Shown piece after piece: positions 45,840 through 58,900 of a DNA stretch of 64,000 nt (position 1 is its first letter; the number at the start of each line of letters is the position of its first letter). The notes beneath the pieces are model-generated. The model worked only from the letters and a program-made list of their open reading frames with translations, ran no database searches and was not told the origin of the DNA. The translations under genes and the position numbers were made by a program. The stretch covers positions 1,674,001 through 1,738,000 of the forward strand of contig BTPP01000007.1 of NCBI GenBank assembly GCA_037102815.1, in the 5' to 3' direction. The stretch comes from Neurospora intermedia (Eukaryota; Ascomycota; Sordariomycetes; Sordariales; Sordariaceae).

Positions 45840-48800
45840 AGTAAGAGTGTAGGGAAGAATATGTCCTAGGAGTAAGAGGTTGTGAATGGGAAAGATGTGC
45901 TTGGAAGGTCGACGAAGCGGACGACTTTCAAAAGACAGTCATATCTCTCTTGATCCAAGAACAATGCGGCCAAAAGGTTCCCTTTAGGACCCTCGCAGCT
46001 GCATGAGTATTTGGAGCCTGAGTACTTGTACCCTACCTGTAATGTGTGGAGATGTACATAGAGACTGGAGGGTACTGTGGTACTTTGAGGCTTGTTTTGA
46101 TTGGGAAAGGGGGCGGAAATTTCCGTTTGATGATGGGCATCGACAGAGCTAGCCAAGCATATTGGATCTCTGTGTACTAAAACTCAGCAACTGGCCGGCA
46201 ATTGGTATTGTAGATCGAGACGCTATGTGATGATACCCGATGCTGCTAAAGATGGGAGAGGAGATCAACCGTCGTCTGTTCAGCCTCTTTTTTTCGTTTC
46301 AAACCATTGGGTTACAGGTGCTCTGGCACGAGTATCTTGTCACCGTGTCATCTTTTCCTCTTTTTTCTTTTCCTTTGCCTTTTGGTATGATTGACCACCG
46401 CGAGGATAGGAACTTGGAGGATGAAGGAAGGAAACAGGCTTCTGTGGGCTTTAAGCTGCCCACCTAGATAAAGGTAGGCGTGAAGCTGAAACAGAATCCG
46501 TTTACACATGCTCTTTACGGACAAGACCCATATGTACCCCATATGCCCGTCAGCTCGGTAGCAGGCCAGGATCAGGATGGGTTACCAGGCCGTTCCGCAT
46601 AGGGGATGCGGCCCGGACGAGGAAGGACCCAGAATGGACTGCTGGACTGACTAGCAGAGGTTCATTATTCGCTGGACCCTATACCTGGTATCAGACATGG
46701 TGTGTAGACTGTAGAGAGGATGGCAATCCCGCCGATACATGGAAATCCCATTCCGCATATCTGTCTTGTAGTGTAAGTCTATGTGTTGTACAGTATGAAT
46801 ACGAGCGTGCTTGGAGGAGCATGAGAGGATACCTCTACGGACCACACCGGGCCATTTTGAACTTAAAGTTTGGTGGCCGTGACAAGTAGTCTAGGTAAAG
46901 TGGTGGGGGGCGATCACAACACCAGTGAGCACTTTAGAGGAGTGCCGGAAGGTGGTGATAGACGGAGCATCGCCAAGCACAGTTCTGGTGGAGCACTAGT
47001 GTTGAAGTGACGAATGAGGCGTTGAGAGTAGCGAGAGCGAAGAGTTTCGGCGCACAATATCGACGGGCAATGGTTATAAGAAAACCCGGAGTGCCGGAGT
47101 CGCTAGCCCACCATGGCGTCGGTACGTATATGATAACATGTTAAGATGAGGACGGTGAAAGTCCAGTCCTTGCTCATATCCGCTCGGGTGCGGCTGACAA
47201 GTTGAACGACGCCCTAGAAGCCCAACCCATGGCCAGCTACTTGTTGCTAATACATGTACCGTACCTCGACCTGGGGATTCCTTGATGGCTGGGCAGGAGA
47301 GGCGGCGGATTCGTTGTCGACGCCACCTCGCTATGAGACGACGTCAAGTGGACGATCCGGCACGATGCATGTGAATGGCTAAGAGGATGCCAAGGGAGTG
47401 AGTACCTAGCAAGCCAAACCACAGGGTCGGGCCGGGACAAAAACGTGGTGGAGGAGAACAAAGGATTGAAGTTTGGAGGTTATGAATGAATGGAGGTGAC
47501 TGGTGAGTCGAATGTCGATACCTAGGGCAGGTATGGTAGCCCAAGCAGTGGGGGGCGGGGATAGGACGGGCAGAGTGTCAGTCTGAGAAGGAAGTTAGGA
47601 AGGGAAATTGGAAACAAGCGAGCCGGGAAATTGCTGATTGGCCAGCAGCAAGCGAAACACGCCGGATTGGGAAGGGCCACGAGCCACGGGGGGATGGACG
47701 AAAGCACGTTACACCAAGCGCGGGAGGGAGGCTTCCTTCTGTGCTCGCTCTCGCTCATCAGTTAGACCCATCCTATGTACCTACGAGCAAAAGCACCTTC
47801 CTAATGTGGTTGTGTGATCTGGGGGATATTGCATGCCACCGACCCATGATGCTGCCTCGAGTCAGCCACGCCTTTGGGTCGCAGACGGTAGGATTATTAG
47901 GTAGACTAGGTAGGTACCTAGGTAGTCCAAGGTCTTGATGTTGTTGGAGATACTACTATCGATCGATATCGGACATGCCCCTGCCCCGAAACAGTGGACA
48001 ACAAGCGAGGCCATTCCGGTCGCGGTCTCCAGTCTTGTCTTGGATGAATGAATCGACCACTCATGACAGCGGCGAGCCACTAGACTAGCCCCGATCCAGC
48101 AAAAAAAGAAAAAAAGAAAAACAACACAAGTGCCGTGCTATGCTGCCTGCCGTCTTTCCCGGCCAATACGTACCGTGCCTGGTCTTTCAAGACCCTTCAA
48201 GAGCGAGTGTTTGAGGACAACTGAACCCCAACATGTCCACGTTAGCAGTCAGAAAACGAAACGAAATGCGACGGGATGAACTGGAGGCAGGCCCAATGCC
48301 CGTAACGCACAAATCATTGCGTTGCTGCCACTCGTCAATTTTATCTGGAATAGGGCTTAGCGTCCGTCCAACCCCAGGCCCTGCCTGCATTTCACTGTAA
48401 CTTCGTTGCACTTTGTGATTTCCTGTTCAATGGACACAACTACAAGCGCTGAAGACCATGGCATGCTGCAGTGTAGCCTCACTTGGCGGCTGTGATTGAT
48501 GGCATACACACAGTACTTTTTACAGACACCTCCAGACATCCATCGACTTATCATGCAGGTGCCGGGCCCCGGGAAAAGTGTTGCCCTATATGTACACAGT
48601 AGCTTGATTCCATGGCAGTGGAGACAATGGATGATGATATTGACAGTGAGAGGACAACGACTAGGTGAATGAATTGCAGCACGACCGTAAAATTGACAGG
48701 CAAGGATTTGACTTCATCCGGCCCCAGATCTCGCTCCAAACCCATTCCAAAGTCCAACTGCCGATACACAAGCCTTTCATACTTTATAATACTAGGCACA

Positions 48801-49286
48801 CCCTTTCTCGTCAATCGGATGCTACTGTAAGACATGGTCATGTCGCTGCATCGTGCACTACGCAGTACATGTATAGTCGCATACCTCACACTCACGTTGG
48901 AAGAAAAAAAAAAAAAAAAAATCCCAGCCAAGCCAGACCGACGCGCTGGTTAATGGGCCGCGGTTTTCACCTTGATCGCTACAACTCTCGCTTGTTTTCA
49001 CCTTCCCGGGCTAAGCATACCTACTATGTAGACATCCCTCTCCCATGCTGCATTTCACTAGTGTAGTACTCATGCATCTCGCCAGAAAAACAAGGACCGC
49101 TACTTATACGGCAAGTAGGTACACTACATGCCTACGGAACCAGTCCCCGCCCCGCTCCTGCTGCCTGCCTGCCGCCACCCACCACCGAAACTTCTCCGGG
49201 GCCGGTCCATGCCTTCATCACTGCCCTGGCCCCTCTCTTCCAAATCCTCAAGTCTCAACTAAACAGCGGTAGAACTAAGCAGGCTC
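45840..49286. other. Large gene-free interval, 3.4 kb
   Basis: No coding exon supported on either strand. Contains the APH-like promoter (left), a GGTAGGTACCTAGG-type repeat (47899-47925), poly-A stretches (about 48901-48920) and TACGCAGTAC (48859-48868). An ATG followed after three codons by a perfect GTACGT donor at 47113-47127 could be a tiny first exon, but no partner exon is recognisable. Confidence 0.4.
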
Positions 49287-50832
49287 CTATTCCTGCTCTT
49301 CATTGGTGTCTTTGGCCTCCTCGTCCTTGACAGACTCGGACGTCTTCTCATCTTGCTTCTGATCCTGCTGCTGCTGCTGCTGCTGCTTCTTTTGCCCAAC
49401 CGTCGTGATGCCAGCAGCTTGGTTGTATAGCTCCGTCATGTTGTATTTCTTCAGCTCATCCCAGTCACCATCCACAACACTCAACCCACAGACCGTCTGT
49501 AGAAAAAAGTCAGTGTCAGCCAGCAGATTCTCCACCATTAAAAGGTATAGTACTTCGAGAGAGTGAAATGAAGCAGTGCGCGCGAGGTGTTTGTGGGTCA
49601 AGGGGAGGGAACCCCCCAAGACTATAGTATGGCTGTCTTACCTGAAAGATATCCACCAAAATGACCTTGTCCGGGTTGGTCAAATCAACCCTGTGACGCT
49701 CATCGTTGATAAGATTGGCAATGGTGTTGATGACCACGTCGCGCTTCAGGTTACTGTGGTTACGAATGGTGGGCCGGATGGCGTACGTGTAGGGCTTGTA
49801 CTCCCTCTTCTTGTTGTTGTCGCCCTCCTTGTTTGTCTCTGCTTCCGCACCACCATCTCCTCCTGTCTTCTCGCCCCTTTTCCCGCTCAAGTCAAAGTGC
49901 TCCTCCAAGACCTGCCTAGCCGTTTCGGCCAGGCCCTGCTCCGTCGCCTTGCCCATGACGCTCATGGGCGTCAACCGGTTCAGATAGCGGCACTTGATCT
50001 TCCTAATGTCGGTGCACTCCTTGGTGTCGACGACGATCCTCTTGACGAACTCGACCGGCTCGATGGGGTCCTTTGTACGCACAAACAGCAGACAGTCGAT
50101 GTTGAGCTTCATGGCCTTGAGCAGGGCCCTGTCTTCCTCTTGCTTTTGGACTTCGGCCGTCTTGTTCTCCTTCATTGCGCCGAGTTCCTTGGCGATGGCG
50201 GCCTCAATATCTAGGTCCGCATCGTCGTCATCTCCCACTGGGGCTTCTTTGCTGGCGGGCTTGATGCCGTACATGGTTTCAATGTACTCTTCAAAGAGGT
50301 TGATGACTTCCCGTGCAGCCTTGTTCTCCTGGTGGCGTGCGCAGGTCACCCAGATGCCGCGGTCGCCGATCTGAGGGATGGAATTGCGCTCGAGGGCGAG
50401 CTTATTCGCTTGGTTAGGTGTTGTCCATTTGCCGGCGCCGCCAGTCTGTTCGATTTGGGTGTTAGTCACCACGCAGCTGACTTGTACTGGGAAAGGAGGA
50501 GGGGGGAGAATTGCAGACGTGATAAGTTGCTCAGGCCTTTGGTCACGTCCCTGACAACTCCAATAACCAAGTTGAATGGGCGAAAGCACCTATGAGACAA
50601 CTTGTCAAAGCACCTCAACCGCATGAGAGTCTGAGGATATTTAACTGTGTAATATTTGTGATGCATGTTCAACCAACCCGGAAATAGCTTGAAGAGCATA
50701 CTTTCTCATCCAAGCTTTCCGAATAAATTCATAGGCAGCGGATCATCCCGGAGCGAATACCTTCTTCTTCTTCTGTTTCTGGCCTCCATCACCGCCGGGG
50801 GCGTTCTTTCTCTTGCCCTTGTCACCTCCCAT
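49287..50832 (-). CDS. TAN1: tRNA acetylation adaptor Tan1 (THUMPD1)
   Basis: THUMP-domain protein that presents tRNA-Ser and tRNA-Leu to the acetyltransferase Kre33/NAT10 for ac4C12 formation. Three exons on the minus strand: 50832-50761, 50445-49642 and 49496-49287, giving 361 aa (yeast Tan1 is 289 aa). Similarity to yeast Tan1 runs from GIWVTCARHQENKAAREVINLFEEY through KIKCRYLNRLTPMSV (THUMP domain, about 150-270) to LVDIFQTVCGLSVVDGDWDELKKYN. The N-terminus is a basic nuclear-type segment (MGGDKGKRKNAPGGDGGQKQ). The C-terminal tail has an eight-Gln run from a CAG repeat, then acidic low complexity. The first intron is 315 nt. A tRNA-Ser substrate candidate lies in the same window, which I regard as chance. 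Confidence 0.94.
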
Positions 50833-51436
50833 GTTGATTTCAGAATTCTTCTCTGGTGGGATCTTGATGGTGGGTTCGATAGATCTGGATCTAGCGCTCT
50901 CTCCACGGTGGACATTAGTCTTTGATATACAAGAGAGAGTGGGATGTATATGCTTTGTACGCTGACGAGGACTGCAATGGCATTTCTGACAAGTACTGGA
51001 GATACATGAGAATATTCTGATGGAAATACCTGTTATTATGAGTATAACACTAAATGAAACGGGCGATCGGTGGTCGCATGTGAAAGAGGTACGTCGCGGC
51101 GCGTGTTCACATCAAAATTACGATTGAATGAAAGTGAAAAGAATATTCTGTAAGGACGTTTTTTACCCGTACATACATCCCTGTCAGGTCACGTGGGTCC
51201 TTGAACAGCCCCTTTTGTTTTGTCCTCGCACATCAACACTCGCAAGAAGTCCAGTCTTCGATATTAGAGATGTGCAAGATATCTCTGGCTATGCGAGATT
51301 CCTTATATGGTAGGGCTTTGTGGTTATTCCATTATACTGGATCTATATCCGTGGACTCTCCCGGGGCGTATGTAAAACCATCGCTTCAACATCACAGTCC
51401 CCAAATTCCCGGGAAAATCCGTCCAAGTCCTTTCAT
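50833..51436. other. Intergenic region upstream of TAN1
   Basis: TAN1 promoter and 3' flank of the Zn2Cys6 gene (tandem, minus strand). No gene seen. Confidence 0.4.
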
Positions 51437-53877
51437 TCACACCGTCAGCCACTTTCTTGCAACAACCATGACCTTCTCCTCCTCTTCCCGTCTCTCCTCG
51501 CTGTTGGCGTCATTGTTCCCTATTCGCTCAGACTTGTTCGTGGTCTCATCGTATCGTCCCTCCTTCCCTGCTGCACCGGTCGCTTTTGCCAGCAGTTCTT
51601 TTTTCTTCAATTCCATAAACTCCATCTGCATCCTCTCTCTTTCCTGTATCGGATTGAGCGAGTATCCAGGCTGGATCGGTGGTGAATTCCTCGCCAAGGA
51701 GATAAGAGATTGGAAATCTTGGACATTGGGGTATGGTTGGGCCATTAGACCGTCGCGGCGGATGAGCATTGACGGCATGCGTACTTGTAGCTGGGATGAG
51801 TGAGAGCGGATCAGTACGAATATTGGGTTTTTTCATGGGCGCACAAAAAGCAAGCGGGGATGGTGATGTCAAATAAACCAAGAACCCAAGACTCCAAACT
51901 TACCTGCGCCAGAATATTCGCATACCGGATCCCCAGCTCCTGACCGATGTACCTCAGTCTCCCCCTCACCCACGTCCTCTGATCCTCCGTCAAATAATCC
52001 TGCCCCATGACACATGCCAACGGCCACGTTAAAAAGTACCCAGACAGTCCTTTTATCCCATCCTCGTCCTCGCCACATCCAAATCCAGACAACTGTTCCT
52101 CTTTTTGTTCATCGTCCTCGCCATACTCTTCCTCCTCCCCCTCCTCCTCATCATCATCATGATCATGATCATTCCAATTTCGATTCCGATTACTACGATC
52201 CTGACCCTGCCCCTGCCCCTGCTGCCTCCTCTTCTTCGTCCGATAATGCCATCCTAAATGATACGGCACGCTCGCTAGCACATCACCAATAACCTCAACA
52301 CACACCCTGGCACTATGTGCGTACTCGGGGGTGGTCCGGTAGTCAACGGGACTACACGCCCACGCCGCGCAGCGAACCGTAATGCTAGCGAGAATTAGCC
52401 GCGTGACGCGCGCCATATTCCATACCGAGGCGATCCAAACGTCATTGTACACGTCCACGCGGCCCGGGAATACCTCGGCGTGGGCGTAGTCGGTGTTGGC
52501 AACGTAGTTTTGCCAGCACAGGGTGCGGTAGTGCCAGTGCGGCGGAAGGCAGGCCATCCAGTCGACGACGGCGCGGTCGAGGTCTTGGGAGCGCCGCATT
52601 AAGGAGAGTATTTGGGCGGTTCGTTGTTCGTAGGTGGAAGAAGGTGAGGGTTGTGCTGAGGATGAGCGAGGAGAGGAGGGAGAGGAAGGGGAGGTACCGG
52701 CGGCGCTCGCGCCAATCCCATGCGTCATCAGGCGAGTTACTTCGGCGCGGAGCTCGCTGGTTTGGAGGTTAAGACGGCAGCAGTGGGCGGCGTAGGAATC
52801 GTTGACTGCATTGTCAGGAAGCCACCAGTCGACGCCCATTATCGGGGGGCAACCGGAAGTCAAAGCGTGGATTATCTGTAGACGTCGTTAGTACACTCTG
52901 GTGTGATGGTCCGTCTGCAAACTTGTTGTCCTTGCCTGCTGTGTTCGCACGGCGATGAACAGCTGTAACCCGGTCTGAGTCGCGAGCTGTTTCTTTCCTC
53001 GGGCCTTGACAAGTTGAATGGCCCCTTCAATATGAGAACCCCACGCAAACTCGCCCATTTTCTTTGCCGTAATGTTCTCATACATACCCAAAAGTAACAC
53101 CGTCGCCAGTACCGAATCAGATGTGCACTTGACTCGATCCACCAATGCGGCCTGGGTGGCTCTCAAGGCCTTCGCATACTCTCCCTGTGCGCTCGCAACA
53201 AAGTCGATCCCGTCGCTCTTGACTCTGTTTCCCAGCGAAGCCAGTGCACAAGCATTAAAAGCAAACTGGAGATGGGGTGCCGATGACATCGTCTCGGTTT
53301 TCATGAGCGGGATCAGATAGTCCATGAACCCTCTCGTTGTTCCCTGGCGGGGAATGAGCACAAAGTTGGATACAAAGTGACATGATGCCTGCGTCTCGGT
53401 AGGGATTTGAATGGCCGGTATAACCGCAAGCTCGAAAGGTGACCTGACTGCCTTCCGCGCTGTAGATGTGAGAGAAAAGTGCCGCTTCCCGTCGACGCTA
53501 GATGATGACGATGATGCTCCTGGACTTGAATGTGACCTTGGGGTGCCTGATCCTGAGCTGGAGCCATCACTCCCTGCTGATATCTTTTGCTTTCCCTTTT
53601 TGTTGGCTCTCTGGACCCTTCGTTCTGTTGCTTTGGTAACATTACGGAAGACTAGGTCGAAGTCATCCTTGTACCCGGGACATTGTTTTCTTGCTCTCAG
53701 ACACTGATTACATGTTGGTTTGGTTTCATCGCACTGGATAACGCACAAACAGCAAGTGATTGTGCCGCGGGGTCAGCTATTGCTATAGTCAAGTTCATCG
53801 CATACATCCCGGCTAACCTTGATTCTTCGTGTGCGACACACTTGACAACCATTGGAGGGCTTTCCAAGATATACCAT
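51437..53877 (-). CDS. Zn2Cys6 fungal transcription factor
   Basis: DNA-binding regulator. Four exons on the minus strand: 53877-53818, 53733-52936, 52875-51904 and 51790-51437, giving 727 aa. The zinc cluster is complete: Cys at 11, 14, 21, 28, 31 and 38 (C-x2-C-x6-C-x6-C-x2-C-x6-C), split by an intron between Lys20 and Cys21. A basic linker (RRVQRANKKGKQK) and Ser-rich region follow, then the fungal-specific regulatory domain with the typical LLLGMYE, AWGSHIEGA and RTQQIIHALTSG...VDWW patterns. An acidic Asp/Glu/Gln-rich insert interrupts the C-terminal half (about residues 490-525), and a Glu/Arg coiled-coil-like tail ends the protein. The second intron (52876-52935) uses a GC donor (CAG|GCAAGG) with an ACTAAC branch point. 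Target genes cannot be inferred. Confidence 0.9.
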
Positions 53878-55953
53878 GGTCACAAGATTCGTGGGAGCAG
53901 ACTCTTCGCTAATGAGGCCTGGAGGGTGGAGAGCCGGAAAAGCAATAGGGCAATGCTTCGTGTGGGCAACAGTCTGAATATAGTGCGGCTGGGTGCCGGA
54001 TCAGGCGGTGGGTAAGCGTTTGATAGAATGACGACACTCGCTATGGTTGGTGATTGTTGAAAGGTCAAGGTGGTCGGTGAAAACAGATAACGTAAGTGAG
54101 AATTACGCTCTTCGAGACCTCAAGATTTCCAGCAAGGCTATCCTTTGTATGTCTGAGGGGCTAGTAGTAGGTAATCTGACTCACTACATGAGACAGTGAT
54201 GAACGCCAGGAGAGGTGACAAGGACAAGGGATAACTATAACTTCAACGTTGCTGCCACCTTATCTGCTCTAGATGTGTATCAGCCGCTTAACTTTCAAGG
54301 GGAGACGGAGATAGATATGGCGACAATTTGCCCGAGCATGCACAACATGGACAGACAAATATCTGAGGGGTGGAAAATAGTATCGTGCCGTTTATGTATT
54401 CAAAAGATGTTGATCGGAAAGGTCTAATTCCCCCTTCTACTTCAGGGTTGAGTGTCATTCGTAAATTCCACGCCACAACGCCAAGTCTGGCTCGACCTCA
54501 GAACCGGGTTGTTCCGCAACACAACGGCGCTCGATGCCACCTAAATGCTGAAGAAACTGTTTACTCTTACCTGATCAAGAACTGAGATTTGTTGAAACTG
54601 CGTAAACAGTCTCGTTTGAGCGTAGTTTGGTGCCTGGATGGTATCACAGGCGTAAACTCTCAGACTACCAAGACCATCATCTCACCGTCATTGTTCCGAC
54701 AAGGGTTGTGCGGGTGATAGGTTAGCTGGTTGGCATTAGCTCTTCAGGGGTTGGTAGCACGATCTCCGTGGTCTAGGCTAGTCTTGCCCGTTTGGAATCA
54801 CGCTGCAGGCCGCCCCTATTTGTTCCATTAGTAAATGTAGTATAGTGTAGTACAATCCAAGCCCTGGTTTATTTATTTGTTATTTTGGTACACAAAGAAA
54901 CCAGCGCTCATCAGACTTGGTAAGCGGCCAAAATTCTCGCGGATAGATGCTGTAGATTAGTATCTTGACGTTCTGATGGGGATGGAGGGGTGCTTCTGTA
55001 GCGTTAAGAGCCCTAATCATTGTCGAAACATAGAATGGGAACGAGTTGTTCTCTTCCTCAAACCAATGAGGTCTCTAGATTGGCTTGTTTTGCCCCTTCA
55101 CAACAACCAACCTAACCAACAACCCAGCATTGTAGTGTACCGTTCCCCGGAATGTCGGAAGTCTTTCGACATGTCCCTGCGTGATGGATGTAAAGGAAGT
55201 TGTATGCCAAAAGACCGGCAACGCTGATTCCATGACATTGTGTTGGACATCAAGAGGTCAGGTTTTCATCGAGCCAAGTTGAACGGGCACCCTAAAATTA
55301 ACATCAATCCACTACATTCTAAGTCAACCACGGAGGCTCGTTTCCCGAACCCACGGTCGCTTTTGTTTCTCTATATACCTAAATTTTTTCTGCTACGCCG
55401 ACGTCTAAGGGTCAAATCCCGACTGGAAGTTTACATCAAGGGAACGGCAGTCGGCCATGCCAATCATCAACCGTGCTATCGCCGTAGCTCTAGTCTCCGC
55501 TGTTAGCTTTGATCAAAGTGCCCTTCAACCCATTCTCTTCCCAAGCTTTAATTTTCGCTTTACATGCAAACTCCTAGATCGAGCCTTAGCCGAGGTTTCG
55601 AGTTCGCGACTGTCCTTTACCCCAGATAAGGGAGTGAAGTATCATCGAGTTCAAAGCAGACAACAGCGGCATCGGCAGGCGAATGTGTTGCGTCCGACTC
55701 GCATCGTGGCAACTTCATGCGCCACACGGTAGGATCCATCGATCTCACGGTGCGTATGAAGGTTCAAAGTTATTGCGAGGCAGCCAAGAACCTTCCAGAG
55801 CCCCCCTGGGGAGCATATAGGAGATCGTAATCCTAGAGCTTTTGTGTGCCATTGCCGCTTGAAAGCAACTGTGTAGCGCTGAAAGCCCGAAGTCGATGGG
55901 CGCAAATGTAACAAGCCGCTGACACTCTGTACTCTTGCAGGTCTAAACATCGC
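53878..55953. other. Intergenic region upstream of Zn2Cys6 gene
   Basis: 2.1 kb with the Zn2Cys6 promoter (left) and MSN5 3' flank (right). A 9-bp inverted repeat ACTGTTTAC...GTAAACAGT lies near 54558-54611. No coding exon is supported. Confidence 0.4.
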
Positions 55954-58900
55954 TCAGTGACCTTCGTCGAACATACCGGCGACTCCTTCTAGATCAGGAG
56001 TCGCTTGCCTCTTCCCAGTTCCCTGTTCAGTACCAGTCACGGTAGTATCGACGCCCTGCTGAGGCGTCATGAATTTCTGGGCCATCTTGCTCCTCTTAGG
56101 AGCCTTCTTGACAAGATCTTCTCTAGGGTCCTTGAGCTTGCCCATTTCACTGATGCTCACACTCTTGACGTTTCTCAATAAATCGAGCACAACAGCGCGT
56201 TGTTGACGCGAATGTGTCCCGGGGCGTCGCAGGAAAGTAAGCGTCCTATCCACTTCCTGTTCCTTGATCCCGGGCAGTGAGCAGAGGATTTGGCGGGGCG
56301 CGGAGTTGCCTCCCGAGAAATCATCACCGACGCAAAAATGAGAAAGGATCGTTGCGATCAGTGTCGCTAGGTCCTTCTGGGTGTCAACGAAATAAGGATC
56401 GTTCATCGAGGAGATCGCGGCTCGCATCACGTCGGTGCAGAGGAACTGGTTAATTTCCGCTTTGGTAGCATCGGGAATAGGGTAGTTCTCATCAGGTAGC
56501 AATGGATGAGAGGGTTCCTTTTGCTCTCTAGGCTGGCCCGTCTGGATCTGGAACTCCGGTACGATGGATCGGAAAACGCGCAGGACGACGCCACAGCACC
56601 TGGTATCACGCATGTGAATCGCGTGGCAAAGGAATAGTAGGAGAGGGCCGGCGATTGACGTTTGCATGAGACAGAATCTCCGAAGTGATGGATACCGAGA
56701 TTCCGGAGTGGTGCCGTTGGGAGAGGCCGGAAGGTTGCTAGGTGGTCCTAAGTAGGGTCAGTAAAACGTCATGGACGTACCAGTGATGATATGAAAACTT
56801 ACCGGTCCTTGCCGGGTCAAGGAATTCAGCCACCATGATGGCTGCGGTATATGTCAGTTGCCTGAGTATGCTTTCCGCCTTCATCTCCTCCGTTAGTTCC
56901 TCATTATCTGCCACCTGCACGGTTTGCTTTTGGCCCAGCTTCTCCCATTCGCTGCTGATCTTGGCATCCATCTGCTGGAAGCACGCGGCCAGGATGGGAG
57001 GTAGGAAATGATCCCTTAGCTCCACAGGACAGTGATCAACGAGATACCTCACCAGGTTCAGCAGATTAATAAGCTGATGAGATGAGAGGCTGAATGAATC
57101 GGCGAACAAGGCGTTTGCCAAAGGTCCAGGAAGTTCCGTGAACCCATAGAACTGCACATCAAGTCGGCTCATGCAGTAGATAACGGCGTAGCATGCCTCG
57201 CGGACAAAGCGCACAGTTCCACGAATGGTGGAGGCAAGCCCTTCTAGCGTGTTCTTCTTGTCTAGGACTCGCGCATAGAAGTCGTCTTTGCTGCCTTCCG
57301 AAATACCGGCTTGCCAAAAGCGGTCCGTCAGGAGACGGCTCACAACAGGACGCATATCTTCTGGGAGCGAAGACCAGTTCTTCGGATCATGGCACGCATG
57401 TGCGTAGCTCAAAAACTTGAGCAGTTCTGGTAAAATGGTCGGGAACCCGTCCTGCCACAGGGCGCAGGATGCTTGATAAGCAGGCGAATTTTTCTCCAGT
57501 TTCTCGACAGAGTAGGTCAAAAATGACTTGGTTGAACGTAACGGAAGGAACTGAAGGTATGTCAGCAACTACAAAGCAAGTTGGAAGCAACGGTTCCCAG
57601 GGAAACATACCGTTTGTCTCTGTTCAAGTTCGGCTTGAAGCGCCAACCCTTCGGCATCAAGTTCCACCGCACCCCAATCACCAACTTGGTGAACACGGCG
57701 CTGTGCAATGTAGTTTTGCGCCTTGTCTAGACCGATGAGCTGGCAGAATCCCTCGAATGAGCTGAGTGATTGTCGCAACGGGGCTTCCTTCCACTGGTTT
57801 TTGACCGGCTCGACGAACTCGGCAAGACGTCTGATCCGCGTTTCTTGGTCTATGCGAGTTGCTCGGTGGCTATGGGTTTTCCACTTAGTAAGCTTTGAAC
57901 ATGGTGAACTGTAGCTTTGGGTGGCAAGCCATCATCGGAAGTTCATGGGGGGCTAATCGAGGAGTCTTACATGATGATGAAGAGGAAACTGCGATACGCA
58001 ATCTGGCGCTTCTCATCGAGAGTTCCAGAGGCGATCATCTCCTTGACCTTAACCTCAAGTTGGTCGTAGACGTCCTAGACAAACACATGGTAAGTTAAGT
58101 AGGAGGCTAATGAACATGACATATGACAGGCTAGCACCACTCACCAGTAAATGATCAGGCATCTTGGAGGCAAGCCTTTGCAATTCAACCATGCTTTCAG
58201 TTTGGAGATCCCTGATGGCATCATTGAAGGTCTTGTGCTCAGGCTGCAATGCAGGCCATGTCATAAGAATATGCTCGAGCACCCTCAGCATGAAGTTGGC
58301 TTTGGTGTCAAGAGCCGTAGTGGAGAAGGCGACAAGCAGCTGGAGGATACGTTTACGGATTAGAGGGTCCTAACAGTTTGTCAGTCTTTCGTCTACATTG
58401 CCAACTACTCAGCCAACACGTAGATGACGGCATACCTCAATATTCATATCCAGCAGCCTACTACACCACTGCTCGAGATGTGTTTCGATACTCGAAATTT
58501 CCTGGTCCTGGTGTAACTTGTCAGCTATTCATCATGAGTAGTACAGCGCAGTAAGATGATCTTACTCCTCCAGGGAGTTCTCCTTGTCTTGCCCTCCACT
58601 TAACGTAGCCTTTAAGGGCTGCCTCAATGACCGTGGCATGGGCGTCAACTCTCAAAACGGGCATGGAGTTTTTGAGGTAGGTTGCCGCTAAGTTCCGTAT
58701 CAGTCATCGGTCCCGTGTGTTTTACGGCTTAAGCAACTTACGATTCAGGGGTGGCTGTCCCTCATATAGAGTTTGCAAAGCATTCTCTGCCTGGCTCAAG
58801 ATGTACTGGAAAGCATCCGTGAGCCTCAACTGGATGATGCTTTCGATAATAGAACAGCTGTATCGCCTATAGTTACCCAGGAAAGCATGTCTCTCCGGGA

